From NCBI GenBank assembly GCA_039105265.1, contig JAPFFF010000002.1:4526001-4590000 (forward strand): a DNA stretch of 64,000 nucleotides, in the 5' to 3' direction. Of the stretch, positions 9,230 to 17,173 are shown piece by piece. The notes below the pieces were generated by a model. That model did no database searches. It was not told the origin of the DNA and saw only the letters and a list, made by a program, of their open reading frames with translations. Both the position numbers and the translations under genes were made by a program. The first letter of the stretch is position 1, and each line of letters starts with the position of its first letter. The stretch is from Tritrichomonas musculus (taxonomy: Eukaryota; Parabasalia; Tritrichomonadida; Tritrichomonadidae).

Positions 9230-9760
9230 ATGAATGAAAACATCAATGAAGTTAAAATAATAAATGAAAACAGAAATGAAGTTAAAGTATTTAAATCACT
9301 TGAAGAATTCGATTTGTTCTGTCATAAAAATATTGATCAAATGAAATCACAAACGACAAACTATTTGAACAAGATTTATAAAATCATCACTAACGACGGA
9401 AATGAATACAAAATCACAAAACGTAATTGCAAAGACGGAAAACGATGTTCAGGAGACATTTATTTGAAGAAAGTCGGGAATACAATCACTAAAACACTTG
9501 AGAATGACAATATCACCGCTGATATTATTATTCTGAGAGAAACAGTTGATGCGATATCTTCCAAAACTGATGAACTTCGCGATTTGTTTGACAGTAAGTT
9601 GATTCACGTTGATATCATCATTAAACAGCTCATCGATAAAAATAAAATACTTGAAGAACATATCAATAAGCTTTCAAATGTTGTTGATCAGCAATCAAAA
9701 GTCATTAATGAATACTTTTTAAATGTTGTTGCTCCTGACAACCACAGAATGATTAAGTGA
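9230..9760 (+). CDS. 176-aa coiled-coil protein
   Basis: The order is an N-terminal Asn/Glu-rich repeat (MNENINEVKIINENRNEVKV), a small conserved block (IYKIITNDGNEYKITKRNC, KKVGNTITKTLENDNI) and a C-terminal coiled coil (ILEEHINKLSNVVDQQSKV). Residues ~100-140 (VDAISSKTDELRDLFDSK) differ from the shorter 158-aa version in E5-E7. The start follows TTTTATCATAAACTCA. It follows the 83-aa gene with a 32-bp gap and converges on the 77-aa gene with a 42-bp overlap. Function unknown. Confidence 0.7.
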   Translation: MNENINEVKIINENRNEVKVFKSLEEFDLFCHKNIDQMKSQTTNYLNKIYKIITNDGNEYKITKRNCKDGKRCSGDIYLKKVGNTITKTLENDNITADIIILRETVDAISSKTDELRDLFDSKLIHVDIIIKQLIDKNKILEEHINKLSNVVDQQSKVINEYFLNVVAPDNHRMIK

Positions 9761-9952
9761 ATCATGATGATTTAATGATTTAGTCGTTTTTGGCTGTGGT
9801 TCATGAAATACATTACCTTTTTCATTATAACATTTCACTGTCGGAGCTGAGTTTATTTTTGTTCTCTTCTTTTGCATCGTTAATTGTAATCTATCAAAAT
9901 AGTTTTTATGTTTATCATCATGAACGGTTCTCATTTGATTAATAACAGACAT
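9719..9952 (-). CDS. 77-aa conserved basic protein
   Basis: E2 copy of the family described at 158-391, with PQPKTTKS in place of PPPKTTKS and MSVINQ at the start. It overlaps the convergent coiled-coil gene by 42 bp and is 14 bp from the divergent 75-aa gene. Confidence 0.6.
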   Translation of the reverse strand: MSVINQMRTVHDDKHKNYFDRLQLTMQKKRTKINSAPTVKCYNEKGNVFHEPQPKTTKSLNHHDSLNHSVVVRSNNI

Positions 9953-9966
9953 TTAATTGTTATTAA

Positions 9967-10194
9967 ATGAGTGAACTAACAGAATACAAGAAAGAAATAC
10001 CGGAATTAAAACGTATCAAACGAGGATTGAAAGAAAAGTGTTATGATTACAAACAATATCTCAACAATATCAAATCAGGAATGCTAGGCTCTGACGGTCT
10101 CGCTGTTCGTGAGTCTCTTATTGAAGACATCAACAGCCTCAAAAATAAAGTTCATCAGCTTGAGAATGAATTAAATGAATTGTCTAATAAATGA
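9967..10194 (+). CDS. 75-aa coiled-coil protein
   Basis: E2 copy of the family at 406-633, with Tyr instead of Cys in DYKQYLNN. Its last 11 bp overlap the convergent 68-aa gene, which is found only in E2 and E3. Confidence 0.7.
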   Translation: MSELTEYKKEIPELKRIKRGLKEKCYDYKQYLNNIKSGMLGSDGLAVRESLIEDINSLKNKVHQLENELNELSNK

Positions 10195-10390
10195 GTTCTT
10201 CAAGTTCAGCTATTAATTGTTCAGGACCGTTGAATTTCTTTAGTTGTTTAATAAAGTGATTTATCTCTTTTAGTACTTCATCTATGATATCATCATTATC
10301 GTAGAGGTATTTTAATGCGGGTCTCCATCCTTTTAGCTTTTTATTGATTCTATTAATGAGGGTGCTTAATTGTTCGGCTTGGTTTGACAT
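10184..10390 (-). CDS. 68-aa helical protein
   Basis: The protein starts MSNQAEQLSTLINRINKKLKG and is almost all helix, with an acidic end (AELEELIY). It occurs identically in E2 and E3 and is absent from E1 and E5-E8, where a short non-coding TCAATTGATGG region follows the 75-aa gene. The upstream TTTTTTTATCAGCAATT resembles the sequence before the KilA-N gene, supporting the start. No domain is recognised. Confidence 0.55.
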   Translation of the reverse strand: MSNQAEQLSTLINRINKKLKGWRPALKYLYDNDDIIDEVLKEINHFIKQLKKFNGPEQLIAELEELIY

Positions 10391-10511
10391 TATAAATTGC
10401 TGATAAAAAAATAAAAAATTTTTGAAAGTTCGATTTTTTGAGTTGTGTTATTTTTGAATTTAAAACATCATCAGGGGGTACAAAAATAAAACATCATTAA
10501 TGTTGATTCAT

Positions 10512-10871
10512 TTATTTGTTATTTGTGTTTCCCTTACGAATTGGTACTTTGCGATATCTTTTATTCGGATGATTAAAGAAGTCATTGATAGAAGCTAACA
10601 TTACACGTTCAGGTTCATTTCTTCTATAAAATCGTACGAATTCAAAAATCATCATGTCTTTAGGATATGTATATATCTCACAATCATATTCATTAAAGAA
10701 TTCATCAAATTGTTCTTTGGTGGCTTTATAATTACAACACTTCAAGGCAAATTCCTTGTCATTATTGATTTTCGTCAAGAATTCTTTAACTGACTTATCC
10801 CACATATTCAAGCGTTTCTTTGGTGTGTAAAATACGCGAACTCCGTCATCAACATAATACATGACTTTCAT
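10512..10871 (-). CDS. 119-aa tip cargo protein
   Basis: The protein begins MKVMYYVDDGVRVFYTP and appears identical in amino acids to the two copies in the E5 TIRs (17285-17644 and 38644-39003). It is a soluble protein rich in aromatic and charged residues, with no recognised motif. It is the outermost gene of E2. The start follows TTTTTTATCATTAATG. Sharing between E2 and E5 despite differing outer tips suggests it moves as a terminal cassette. Confidence 0.7.
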   Translation of the reverse strand: MKVMYYVDDGVRVFYTPKKRLNMWDKSVKEFLTKINNDKEFALKCCNYKATKEQFDEFFNEYDCEIYTYPKDMMIFEFVRFYRRNEPERVMLASINDFFNHPNKRYRKVPIRKGNTNNK

Positions 10872-10904
10872 TAATGATAAAAAATTAAATTAAAAAATCA
10901 AAGA

Positions 10905-10975
10905 TATGTATTTTAACCCTACCCCTTTTGATACCCCTTTTTTATCCCCTGCTCAGCCGGTCTATAGTACTCTCT
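10905..10975. repeat. Right TIR tip of E2
   Basis: This stretch carries ACCCTACCCCTTTTGATACC, TTTTTTATCCCCTGCTCAGC and the terminal GGTCTATAGTACTCTCT. The first blocks are shared with E3 (13518-13560 and 14068-14124), while the last 17 bp are shared with E5. The E2 tip is therefore a hybrid of the two types. Confidence 0.8.
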
Positions 10976-11830
10976 CACGGAAGGAATGGTTGCTTCATTA
11001 CCGATTTGTGTGAATTGACGTTTAAGTTTACCGCGAACCTTTAAATCACGAAGTTTATCTAATGATTCAGCAGAAACAGATTCATCATCTTCGAGAAATG
11101 CTTTTGTTTCAGCAACTACATACGGATCAATAACAGCCCAAACAAGACCGGCGGGGCTGACTTGAAAACGAATTGATAAATCACCGATGATTCCGTTAGG
11201 GAACAGATCAAATGCCTGTAATGCTAGTAAGTCATCAAACGGAAGGTTTAAATCAAATTCAACTTGTGCTCTTCCGTTCTCTTTGAAATTCATCAGATTT
11301 ACATACGTTCCTGCCATTGTTTGTGAATATTGACTTACATTTTCCCATAAAGAATGAACGAATCTACGTCTTTTCTTTTCTGTTTCTGGTTTAAGTGCAG
11401 AATATAAGAAACCTTCACGAACACATTCATTCTGTTGATATCCGACATTAACATTATTATGTAGAATCTCTAAACGATCGAACAACTGATTTGATGATTT
11501 GAAACCGACAAACAGTTTGTAGAAGTGTTGAGGGTCTTCAATGGTTCGCAATTTATCAAGATCGGTATTCAACTGTAAATCTAGTTTGACATGAAATGTT
11601 AGAAATCCTTTGTCAACATCACTTATGAAATGATCAGGATGAGTTAAACTGATTTGTGAGTATTGACCTGCTGTAAACGGTGCGGGCTGATCATGACAGT
11701 CAACAGTTCTGAATGAAAATGAACGTGTTCCGTCATTAACGTTAATCATATGACGCATCTCTTCAAATGCATGCAATACATTTCCTGTTTCGATTTGATG
11801 GTTATGTGATCTCTCATTACGATATAACAT
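10976..11830 (-). pseudogene. MCP: Major capsid protein, N-terminal ~285 residues, cut by E2
   Basis: The retained part is almost identical to the E2 capsid protein through EATIPSV and contains the whole N-terminal jelly-roll block (PFDDLLALQAFDLFPN, GDLSIRFQVSPAGL). The reading frame then runs into the E2 TIR, adding about 19 meaningless residues before a stop at 10919. The C-terminal half should lie left of E2, outside the window. Confidence 0.85.
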
Positions 11831-11883
11831 TTATGATTTAATAAAAAGAATCAATATATTATCTCTTTTATTTACTCTTTAAA

Positions 11884-12135
11884 ATGGGTATAGGCATATT
11901 CAATAAGATAAAGAACGGTTTCAAGAAGTTCGGAAACAAAATCAAAGACGTAGCAACAAAGATTGTTGATAACATCCCTAAAGTCGTTGATGTCGGAAAA
12001 CAGATTATCGATAAAGTTAAACCGATAACGAAATTCATTCCAGGCGTCGGTCAAGTTATTGACACTATTGATACAGGTTTAAGTATGACAGGCCGAGTTG
12101 GAACGGTCGGAAAGTCAATATTAGATAAAGTTTAA
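11884..12135 (+). CDS. 83-aa amphipathic Lys-rich protein
   Basis: E3 copy of the gene at 8946-9197, identical except Thr for Ala in SLSMTGRVG. It stays divergent to the broken capsid gene with a 53-bp gap. Confidence 0.6.
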   Translation: MGIGIFNKIKNGFKKFGNKIKDVATKIVDNIPKVVDVGKQIIDKVKPITKFIPGVGQVIDTIDTGLSMTGRVGTVGKSILDKV

Positions 12136-12167
12136 TGATATTTATAAACGTTTTATCATAAACTCAA

Positions 12168-12698
12168 ATGAATGAAAACATCAATGAACTTAAAGTAATA
12201 AACGAAAACATAAATGAATCAAAAGTGTTTAAATCAATTGAAGAGTTCAATTTGTTCTATCAAAAGAATATTGATCAAATGAAATCACAAACGACAAACT
12301 ATTTGAACAAGATTTATAAAATCATCACTAACGACGGAAATGAATACAAAATCACAAAACGTAATTGCAAAGACGGAAAACGATGTTCAGGAGACATTTA
12401 TTTGAAGAAAGTCGGGAATACAATCACTAAAACACTTGAGAATGACAATATCACCGCTGATATTATTATTCTGAGAGAAACAGTTGATGCGATATCTTCC
12501 AAAACTGATGAACTTCGCGATTTGTTTGACAGTAAGTTGATTCACGTTGATATCATCATTAAACAGCTCATCGATAAAAATAAAATACTTGAAGAACATA
12601 TCAATAAGCTTTCAAATGTTGTTGATCAGCAATCAAAAGTCATTAATGAATACTTTTTAAATGTTGTTGCTCCTGACAACCACAGAATGATTAAGTGA
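12168..12698 (+). CDS. 176-aa coiled-coil protein
   Basis: E3 copy of the gene at 9230-9760. From about residue 36 it is identical to E2, but the first ~35 residues (NELKVINENINESKVFKSIE) match the E5/E6 version instead. The N-terminus has therefore been exchanged or has diverged rapidly in E2. Confidence 0.7.
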   Translation: MNENINELKVINENINESKVFKSIEEFNLFYQKNIDQMKSQTTNYLNKIYKIITNDGNEYKITKRNCKDGKRCSGDIYLKKVGNTITKTLENDNITADIIILRETVDAISSKTDELRDLFDSKLIHVDIIIKQLIDKNKILEEHINKLSNVVDQQSKVINEYFLNVVAPDNHRMIK

Positions 12699-12890
12699 AT
12701 CATGATGATTTAATGATTTAGTCGTTTTTGGCTGTGGTTCATGAAATACATTACCTTTTTCATTATAACATTTCACTGTCGGAGCTGAGTTTATTTTTGT
12801 TCTATTCTTTTGCATCGTTAATTGTAATCTATCAAAATAGTTTTTGTGTTTATCATCATGAACGGTTCTCATTTGATTAATAACAGACAT
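12657..12890 (-). CDS. 77-aa conserved basic protein
   Basis: E3 copy of the family at 158-391, with Asn for Lys in MQKNRTK. It has the same 42-bp convergent overlap and 14-bp divergent spacing. Confidence 0.6.
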   Translation of the reverse strand: MSVINQMRTVHDDKHKNYFDRLQLTMQKNRTKINSAPTVKCYNEKGNVFHEPQPKTTKSLNHHDSLNHSVVVRSNNI

Positions 12891-12904
12891 TTAATTGTTA
12901 TTAA

Positions 12905-13132
12905 ATGAGTGAACTAACAGAATACAAGAAAGAAATACCGGAATTAAAACGTATCAAACGAGGATTGAAAGAAAAGTGTTATGATTACAAACAATATCTC
13001 AACAATATCAAATCAGGAATGCTTGGCTCTGACGGTCTCGCTGTTCGTGAGTCTCTTATAGAAGACATCAACAGCCTCAAAAATAAAGTTCATCAGCTTG
13101 AGAATGAATTAAATGAATTGTCTAATAAATGA
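12905..13132 (+). CDS. 75-aa coiled-coil protein
   Basis: E3 copy of the family at 406-633, identical in protein to the E2 copy. Its 3' end overlaps the 68-aa gene by 11 bp. Confidence 0.7.
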   Translation: MSELTEYKKEIPELKRIKRGLKEKCYDYKQYLNNIKSGMLGSDGLAVRESLIEDINSLKNKVHQLENELNELSNK

Positions 13133-13328
13133 GTTCTTCAAGTTCAGCTATTAATTGTTCAGGACCGTTGAATTTCTTTAGCTGTTTAATAAAGTGATTT
13201 ATCTCTTTTAGTACTTCATCTATGATATCATCATTATCGTAGAGGTATTTTAATGCGGGTCTCCATCCTTTTAGCTTTTTATTGATTCTATTAATGAGGG
13301 TGCTTAATTGTTCGGCTTGGTTTGACAT
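13122..13328 (-). CDS. 68-aa helical protein
   Basis: E3 copy of the gene at 10184-10390, identical in amino acids. The upstream AT-rich sequence, including TTTTTTTATCAGCAATT, is also conserved. Confidence 0.55.
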   Translation of the reverse strand: MSNQAEQLSTLINRINKKLKGWRPALKYLYDNDDIIDEVLKEINHFIKQLKKFNGPEQLIAELEELIY

Positions 13329-13384
13329 TATAAATTGCTGATAAAAAAATAAAAAATTTTTGAAAGTTCGATTTTTGAGTTGTG

Positions 13385-13567
13385 TTATTTTTGTTCATTA
13401 GTCGTGTTGACGGCGGGCTTTAGCCCCGACGGAAACCGACTGATATATACTACTAAACAAGTTCAAAGATGTAAATTCAAAGATGAAGATTCAAAAGTGT
13501 CTATCGTCAACTTAAAAAATGTATTTTAACCCTACCCCTTTTGATACCCCTTTTTTATCACCCCTCC
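13385..13567. repeat. Inner TIR block of E3 with hairpin and TIR-like repeat
   Basis: The block has the conserved hairpin element at 13401-13440 (GGGCTTTAGCCCC core), tandem TTCAAAGATG-type units, and a ~50-bp copy (13518-13567) of the outer tip sequence that recurs at 14065-14114. The two copies are in the same orientation and bracket the 132-aa gene. No gene lies in this stretch. Confidence 0.7.
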
Positions 13568-13596
13568 AAAAATAAAACATTAATAAAACAATTCAT

Positions 13597-13995
13597 TTAT
13601 AATTCTTCTTCAGATTCATTAGTGTATGTGTTTTGTTTTATCAATTGCTTTAAATTCTGTTCATTCAAGGTCAACGATACTCGTTTTTTACTATCACTAT
13701 CAGGAATCATTCCAAAACACTTTGATTTGTTATTTGTTTTGTGGTAAACTTCCTTAACAAATCCATTTGGATGCTCTGGATATATCTTGTCCCAACTTCT
13801 TTCACCCGGTCTTGGATGGTATTCCTCAGGTATGTAATATCTATATATCATCCTTTCACGTTCACTAACAAAATAATAACGTTTATTAAATGTATATTCA
13901 CGATAACATCTTAAACGTTTAACATCGTTTGGCATCATCTCTGGGTCTGGTTTTCGCGGTATATCACCGAAATCATAATCATAGATGTAATACAT
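13597..13995 (-). CDS. 132-aa tip cargo protein
   Basis: The protein starts MYYIYDYDFGDIPRKPDPEM. It aligns by eye with the 116-aa tip cargo of E7/E8: both share MPxDVKxL, then TFxKRxYF, then a YRYY motif and a basic C-terminal half. It occupies the outermost gene position of E3, where E2 carries the unrelated-looking 119-aa gene. TTTTATTTTTGG lies beyond the stop. No enzymatic motif is visible. Confidence 0.65.
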   Translation of the reverse strand: MYYIYDYDFGDIPRKPDPEMMPNDVKRLRCYREYTFNKRYYFVSERERMIYRYYIPEEYHPRPGERSWDKIYPEHPNGFVKEVYHKTNNKSKCFGMIPDSDSKKRVSLTLNEQNLKQLIKQNTYTNESEEEL

Positions 13996-14064
13996 TTTAT
14001 AGAAATAAAAAAATAAAAAATTTTTGAAAGTTCTGTTTTTTGAGTTGTGTTATTTTTGAATTTT

Positions 14065-14137
14065 AAATATGTATTTTAACCCTACCCCTTTTGATACCCC
14101 TTTTTTATCCCCTGCTCAGCCGGTCCCCTATTTCTCT
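14065..14137. repeat. Right TIR tip of E3
   Basis: This direct copy of the block at 13518-13567 is followed by the terminal CAGCCGGTCCCCTATTTCTCT. Compared with E2 the last 13 bases have drifted, but TCTCT and a suitable target hexamer remain. The frame that appears to extend the capsid gene through this repeat is not coding. Confidence 0.75.
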
Positions 14138-15826
14138 TACCAACAGAATGAATGCATTCGTGAAGGCTTCTTGTATTCATCAGTTAAACCAGAAGCCGAG
14201 AAGAAACGCCGTAGATTCGTTCATTCATTGTGGGAAAACATTAGCAACTATTCACAGACACATGCAGGAGCTTATGTTAATTTGAATTCATTTAAGAACA
14301 CTGGAAGAAGCGAAGTCGAATTTGATTTGAATGTTCCTTTTGATGATTTATTAGCTTTACAGGCATTTGATTTATTCCCTAACGGACTCATTGGTGATTT
14401 ATCAATTCGTTTTCAAGTTAGTCCCGCTGGTCTTGTTTGGGCAGTATTAGACCCTTACACAGTTGCAGAAGCGAAAGTATTTCTTGAAGATAATGATTCA
14501 ATATCGATGGATGAATTAGATAGATTAAAGGAAATCAAAGCCCGTGGACATCTTCGTCATCAATTCACACAAATCGGTAATCAAGCAGTGATTCCAGGAC
14601 CAGGAACTCCGTCACCAGACCCATCACCAACACCAACACCTGTACCACCATCACCATCACCAACACCTGACCCATCACCAGAAGAAGAAGATAAACCAGA
14701 ACCATCACCATCACCTGAACCAACACCTGCACCAATCAAATATAAACTCACTTATAGAATTGGTGAGCAATATAACTTTGGAAGCGATGGTTCATATACT
14801 TATGATGATATTGCAACAGACCTTTCAATGTATTTCAGTTATACAGCAGAAGAGTTCGCAAAATTAGACCTCAAACCAACAGCAACTGATGAAGAAATTT
14901 GTTTAGCAAATCCAGATTACACAAAACCACCATTGACACACAACGATGAAAAGTATTATGTTTGGCAAATTGAGAAAACAGTTGCTAAATCAGCTCTCAG
15001 AGTTGTTAATGAATATCATGATGCAAGAGCTCAATTATTGAAAGAAACTTATTCTGCTCAAACAGCAACATTAACAGTTAATCGAATGACCATCACAGCT
15101 TGTAAATCTAATATGCAAGGCTTTGGAGTTTGTGAAGCTACAAGACAAGGAATTGAAGACATTTTAAGACAAGGTTTAATCATTCCTTCACAGAAAGTTG
15201 ATTATCATGCTTTCCCAATAGCTCCAGCAGCTAACGGAATCAAGTCAACATTGAATATTCCATTAATCAATGCAACTAATTTATCAATCATGTTTCCAAA
15301 GCATCATAATGATTTAACTGTATTTGAAAATCCAGTTTATCAAAATTGTTTCTTAAATATCGGTGGCAAGAACTTTCCAGACGAAAACGTTTCAACTATT
15401 GGTGCACGATTCTTTGAAAATCAATTAACGGCTGGTGATTTAGACGCAATCACTCTTTCATGCACAAAGGAATTTGAAGACTCAATGACAATGCCAAAGA
15501 ATGACGCTAACGGTAAGAGATACAAGAATACAATTAGTGATGCAACATCATTTGTATTCAACATTCAAACAGAACGAGCAAGTGCAGGATATTGTTATGA
15601 CGGACTTGATGGAGGTTTTGGAAACGTTCAGATACAAGTCAATGGAATGCCTATCTATACAGGAGATGATGACACATATTACAATGTTGTTGAACCAGAT
15701 GGAACCATTGTCAGACCACCCCCAACACAATTATGGATAACTAGGGATACATATTTCAAACTTTCTTTGGAAGGATTGGAATATGTTGATGATGAAACAC
15801 CAAAAGGAAGCCAAGCAAATGAATAA
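14138..15826 (+). pseudogene. MCP: Major capsid protein lacking its first ~130 residues
   Basis: The preserved part begins at YQQNECIREGFLYSS, corresponding to about residue 131 of E5, and runs to the normal end GSQANE. Its feature is a long Pro-rich linker at 14601-14735 built from SPxPTP-like units, followed by a domain (YKLTYRIGEQYNFGSDG) that differs from E5 and E2. The C-terminal jelly-roll half is nearly identical to E6. The 5' part was separated by E3, so a functional capsid protein is unlikely. Confidence 0.85.
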
Positions 15827-15884
15827 ATGAATTGATTTCATTAAATAATCGTCATTATATAATATCTTTATTTTTGCGATTCAA

Positions 15885-16961
15885 ATGAATGAATCAATCA
15901 ACTATCCTTTCAAATCTAAATACAAGTACATCAAAGACACAAGCATTAAAACTGAGCCATATATTCCAGATCACCAATTGAAAACAGTAAAGAAACTATC
16001 AAAACCTGACTTCTCATTTGAGCCTCATTGTTGGGAAATGGATATAATGTTTGCGTTAAACAAAGCTTATCTTGTTCTTATCAATGTAAACACCAAATAC
16101 TTAATTGTTGAACCAATTGATTACAAATCTGTGTTTTATGTAATCAAAGTAATTGATAAACTAGTCAATAAAAGGAATATCAGAATTGAAACAATTAAAT
16201 GTGATGGTGAAAAGGCTTTTATATCAAATACATTCAAAGACTATTGCAACGGTGAAGAGCTATATCAAACAAACAAACCATCAATTAAATTCAAAGCTCC
16301 TAACAAAATAAAGTTAATCATTGATGATTCACCTTTCACGAATGCACATAAATGTGTCGATGCAGTAATCAGAACATTAAGAAATGCTTTCGGTCAATCA
16401 CAACAACGAATGACAAACAATGTATTGATGCAACAAATGGTTGAATGGTACAATAACACGCCTCATTCATCTCTTCGCTTATTGAATCCTTTATACACAT
16501 CATTTGATGAAGAAACTGATGAATACCTTGACAAACGACAATCAAAATACATTTATCTAACACCTCAACAGATGCAAGACGACCGCGACCTTGAATGGCA
16601 ATACATAAGAGCGAAATCAATGCAATTGAAAGAGATTCAACAAAAACAACGATTTAAAGGTCTTCTGTCATATAAACCCAAAAATATAATACTCATTCAC
16701 ACCGATTACGGAAAAACAGAAAAGAAACATGAAAAGCGAAGAAGAGTGTTCAATGAACTCGCTGAATTCATTTGCTATGAGTCTGGAAACGTTAAATGTA
16801 AACTATTAAATCCTTTGCGTCAAACTAACAAAACACGGAAGAATAAAACAATAATAACTGTACCAATCATGTACACAAAATATGTTTGTTCATCAATAGA
16901 TGATTTGAATGATGATTATAAAATATTCTTTTTGGCTTATAAAACGCAAAATGAAAGCTAA
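15885..16961 (+). CDS. INT: Polinton integrase
   Basis: Intact 358-aa copy beginning MNESINYPFKSKYKY; it lacks the ~13 residues YIEDAASTRSYKE that follow MNE in E2 and E5. It has EMDIMFA, IKCDGEKAF, CVDAVIRTLRN and YNNTPHSSL. TTTATTTTTGCGATTCAAATG precedes the start apart from its first base. It overlaps the next gene by 11 bp. Confidence 0.9.
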   Translation: MNESINYPFKSKYKYIKDTSIKTEPYIPDHQLKTVKKLSKPDFSFEPHCWEMDIMFALNKAYLVLINVNTKYLIVEPIDYKSVFYVIKVIDKLVNKRNIRIETIKCDGEKAFISNTFKDYCNGEELYQTNKPSIKFKAPNKIKLIIDDSPFTNAHKCVDAVIRTLRNAFGQSQQRMTNNVLMQQMVEWYNNTPHSSLRLLNPLYTSFDEETDEYLDKRQSKYIYLTPQQMQDDRDLEWQYIRAKSMQLKEIQQKQRFKGLLSYKPKNIILIHTDYGKTEKKHEKRRRVFNELAEFICYESGNVKCKLLNPLRQTNKTRKNKTIITVPIMYTKYVCSSIDDLNDDYKIFFLAYKTQNES

Positions 16962-17173
16962 ACAACAAATCACAAAACGATACTATCACACACAATCAAA
17001 AGATTTTATTCTTCCTGATGATTTCGTTTATAGTCGCAACAAGAAGTACATTGTTGTTCAGTATTGTGGGGCTGTTGTCAATCAACATATTGTTGGTGAT
17101 TTGATGGTTCATTCAGATATCGTTGAATTCATGCCTTTCTGCGACCATTTCATTATGCTTGCTAACAGACGAC
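16951..17173 (+). pseudogene. 116-aa candidate penton gene, 5' part, split by E5
   Basis: The frame matches the intact family up to LANRRQ and is then broken by E5. The remainder is at 39116-39248. The site carries one GACGAC on each side, whereas the intact E2 gene has a single GACGAC, showing simple insertion without loss. Confidence 0.85.
17168..17173. repeat. Left TSD of E5 (GACGAC)
   Basis: This hexamer directly precedes the E5 tip AGAGAGTACTATAGACC and is repeated after the right tip at 39116-39121. Six base pairs is the usual Polinton duplication length. Confidence 0.95.

Larger units (their letters stand above)
929..10975. mobile_element. E2: right half of a Polinton/Maverick
   Basis: Gene order is fibre (cut by E1), 835-aa protein, 321-aa basic protein, 116-aa protein, integrase, MCP, 83-aa protein, coiled-coil, 77-, 75-, 68- and 119-aa genes, then a TIR tip ending GGTCTATAGTACTCTCT at 10975. 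This is the inverted form of the E5 tip. The right flank CACGGA (10976-10981) occurs once in an intact capsid gene and is the inferred TSD. The polymerase/ATPase half must lie left of E1. Confidence 0.85.
10976..14137. mobile_element. E3: right-end fragment of a Polinton/Maverick
   Basis: The left edge is the insertion point of E2 in the E3 capsid gene. The right tip ends CGGTCCCCTATTTCTCT at 14137, a degraded form of the E2/E5 tip. The next hexamer, TACCAA (14138-14143), is present once in intact capsid genes (GGATACCAACAGAATG) and is the inferred TSD in the E4 capsid gene. The order of small genes matches E2 almost base for base, so E2 and E3 are close relatives. Confidence 0.8.
14138..17173. 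mobile_element. E4, left visible part
   Basis: This segment holds the E4 capsid gene (cut by E3), integrase and the 5' part of the 116-aa gene. It continues at 39116 after the E5 insertion. Strand and order match E5, so E4 and E5 lie in the same orientation. The E4 left end must lie left of E3. Confidence 0.85.

Noticed and set aside
10919-10975. Apparent C-terminus of the E3 capsid protein
   Set aside because: The ~19 residues are translation of the E2 TIR after the insertion point, not capsid sequence.
14069-14137. Apparent N-terminus of the E4 capsid protein
   Set aside because: These codons are the E3 TIR; the true capsid sequence begins at 14138.
16369-16620. 83-aa minus-strand ORF within the integrase, repeated in E5, E6 and E7
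   Set aside because: It is antisense to a strongly conserved gene and recurs only because the integrase does.
15885-16961. Retrotransposon or provirus origin because of the retroviral-type integrase
   Set aside because: There is no reverse transcriptase or gag; polymerase B, capsid and ATPase identify a Polinton.
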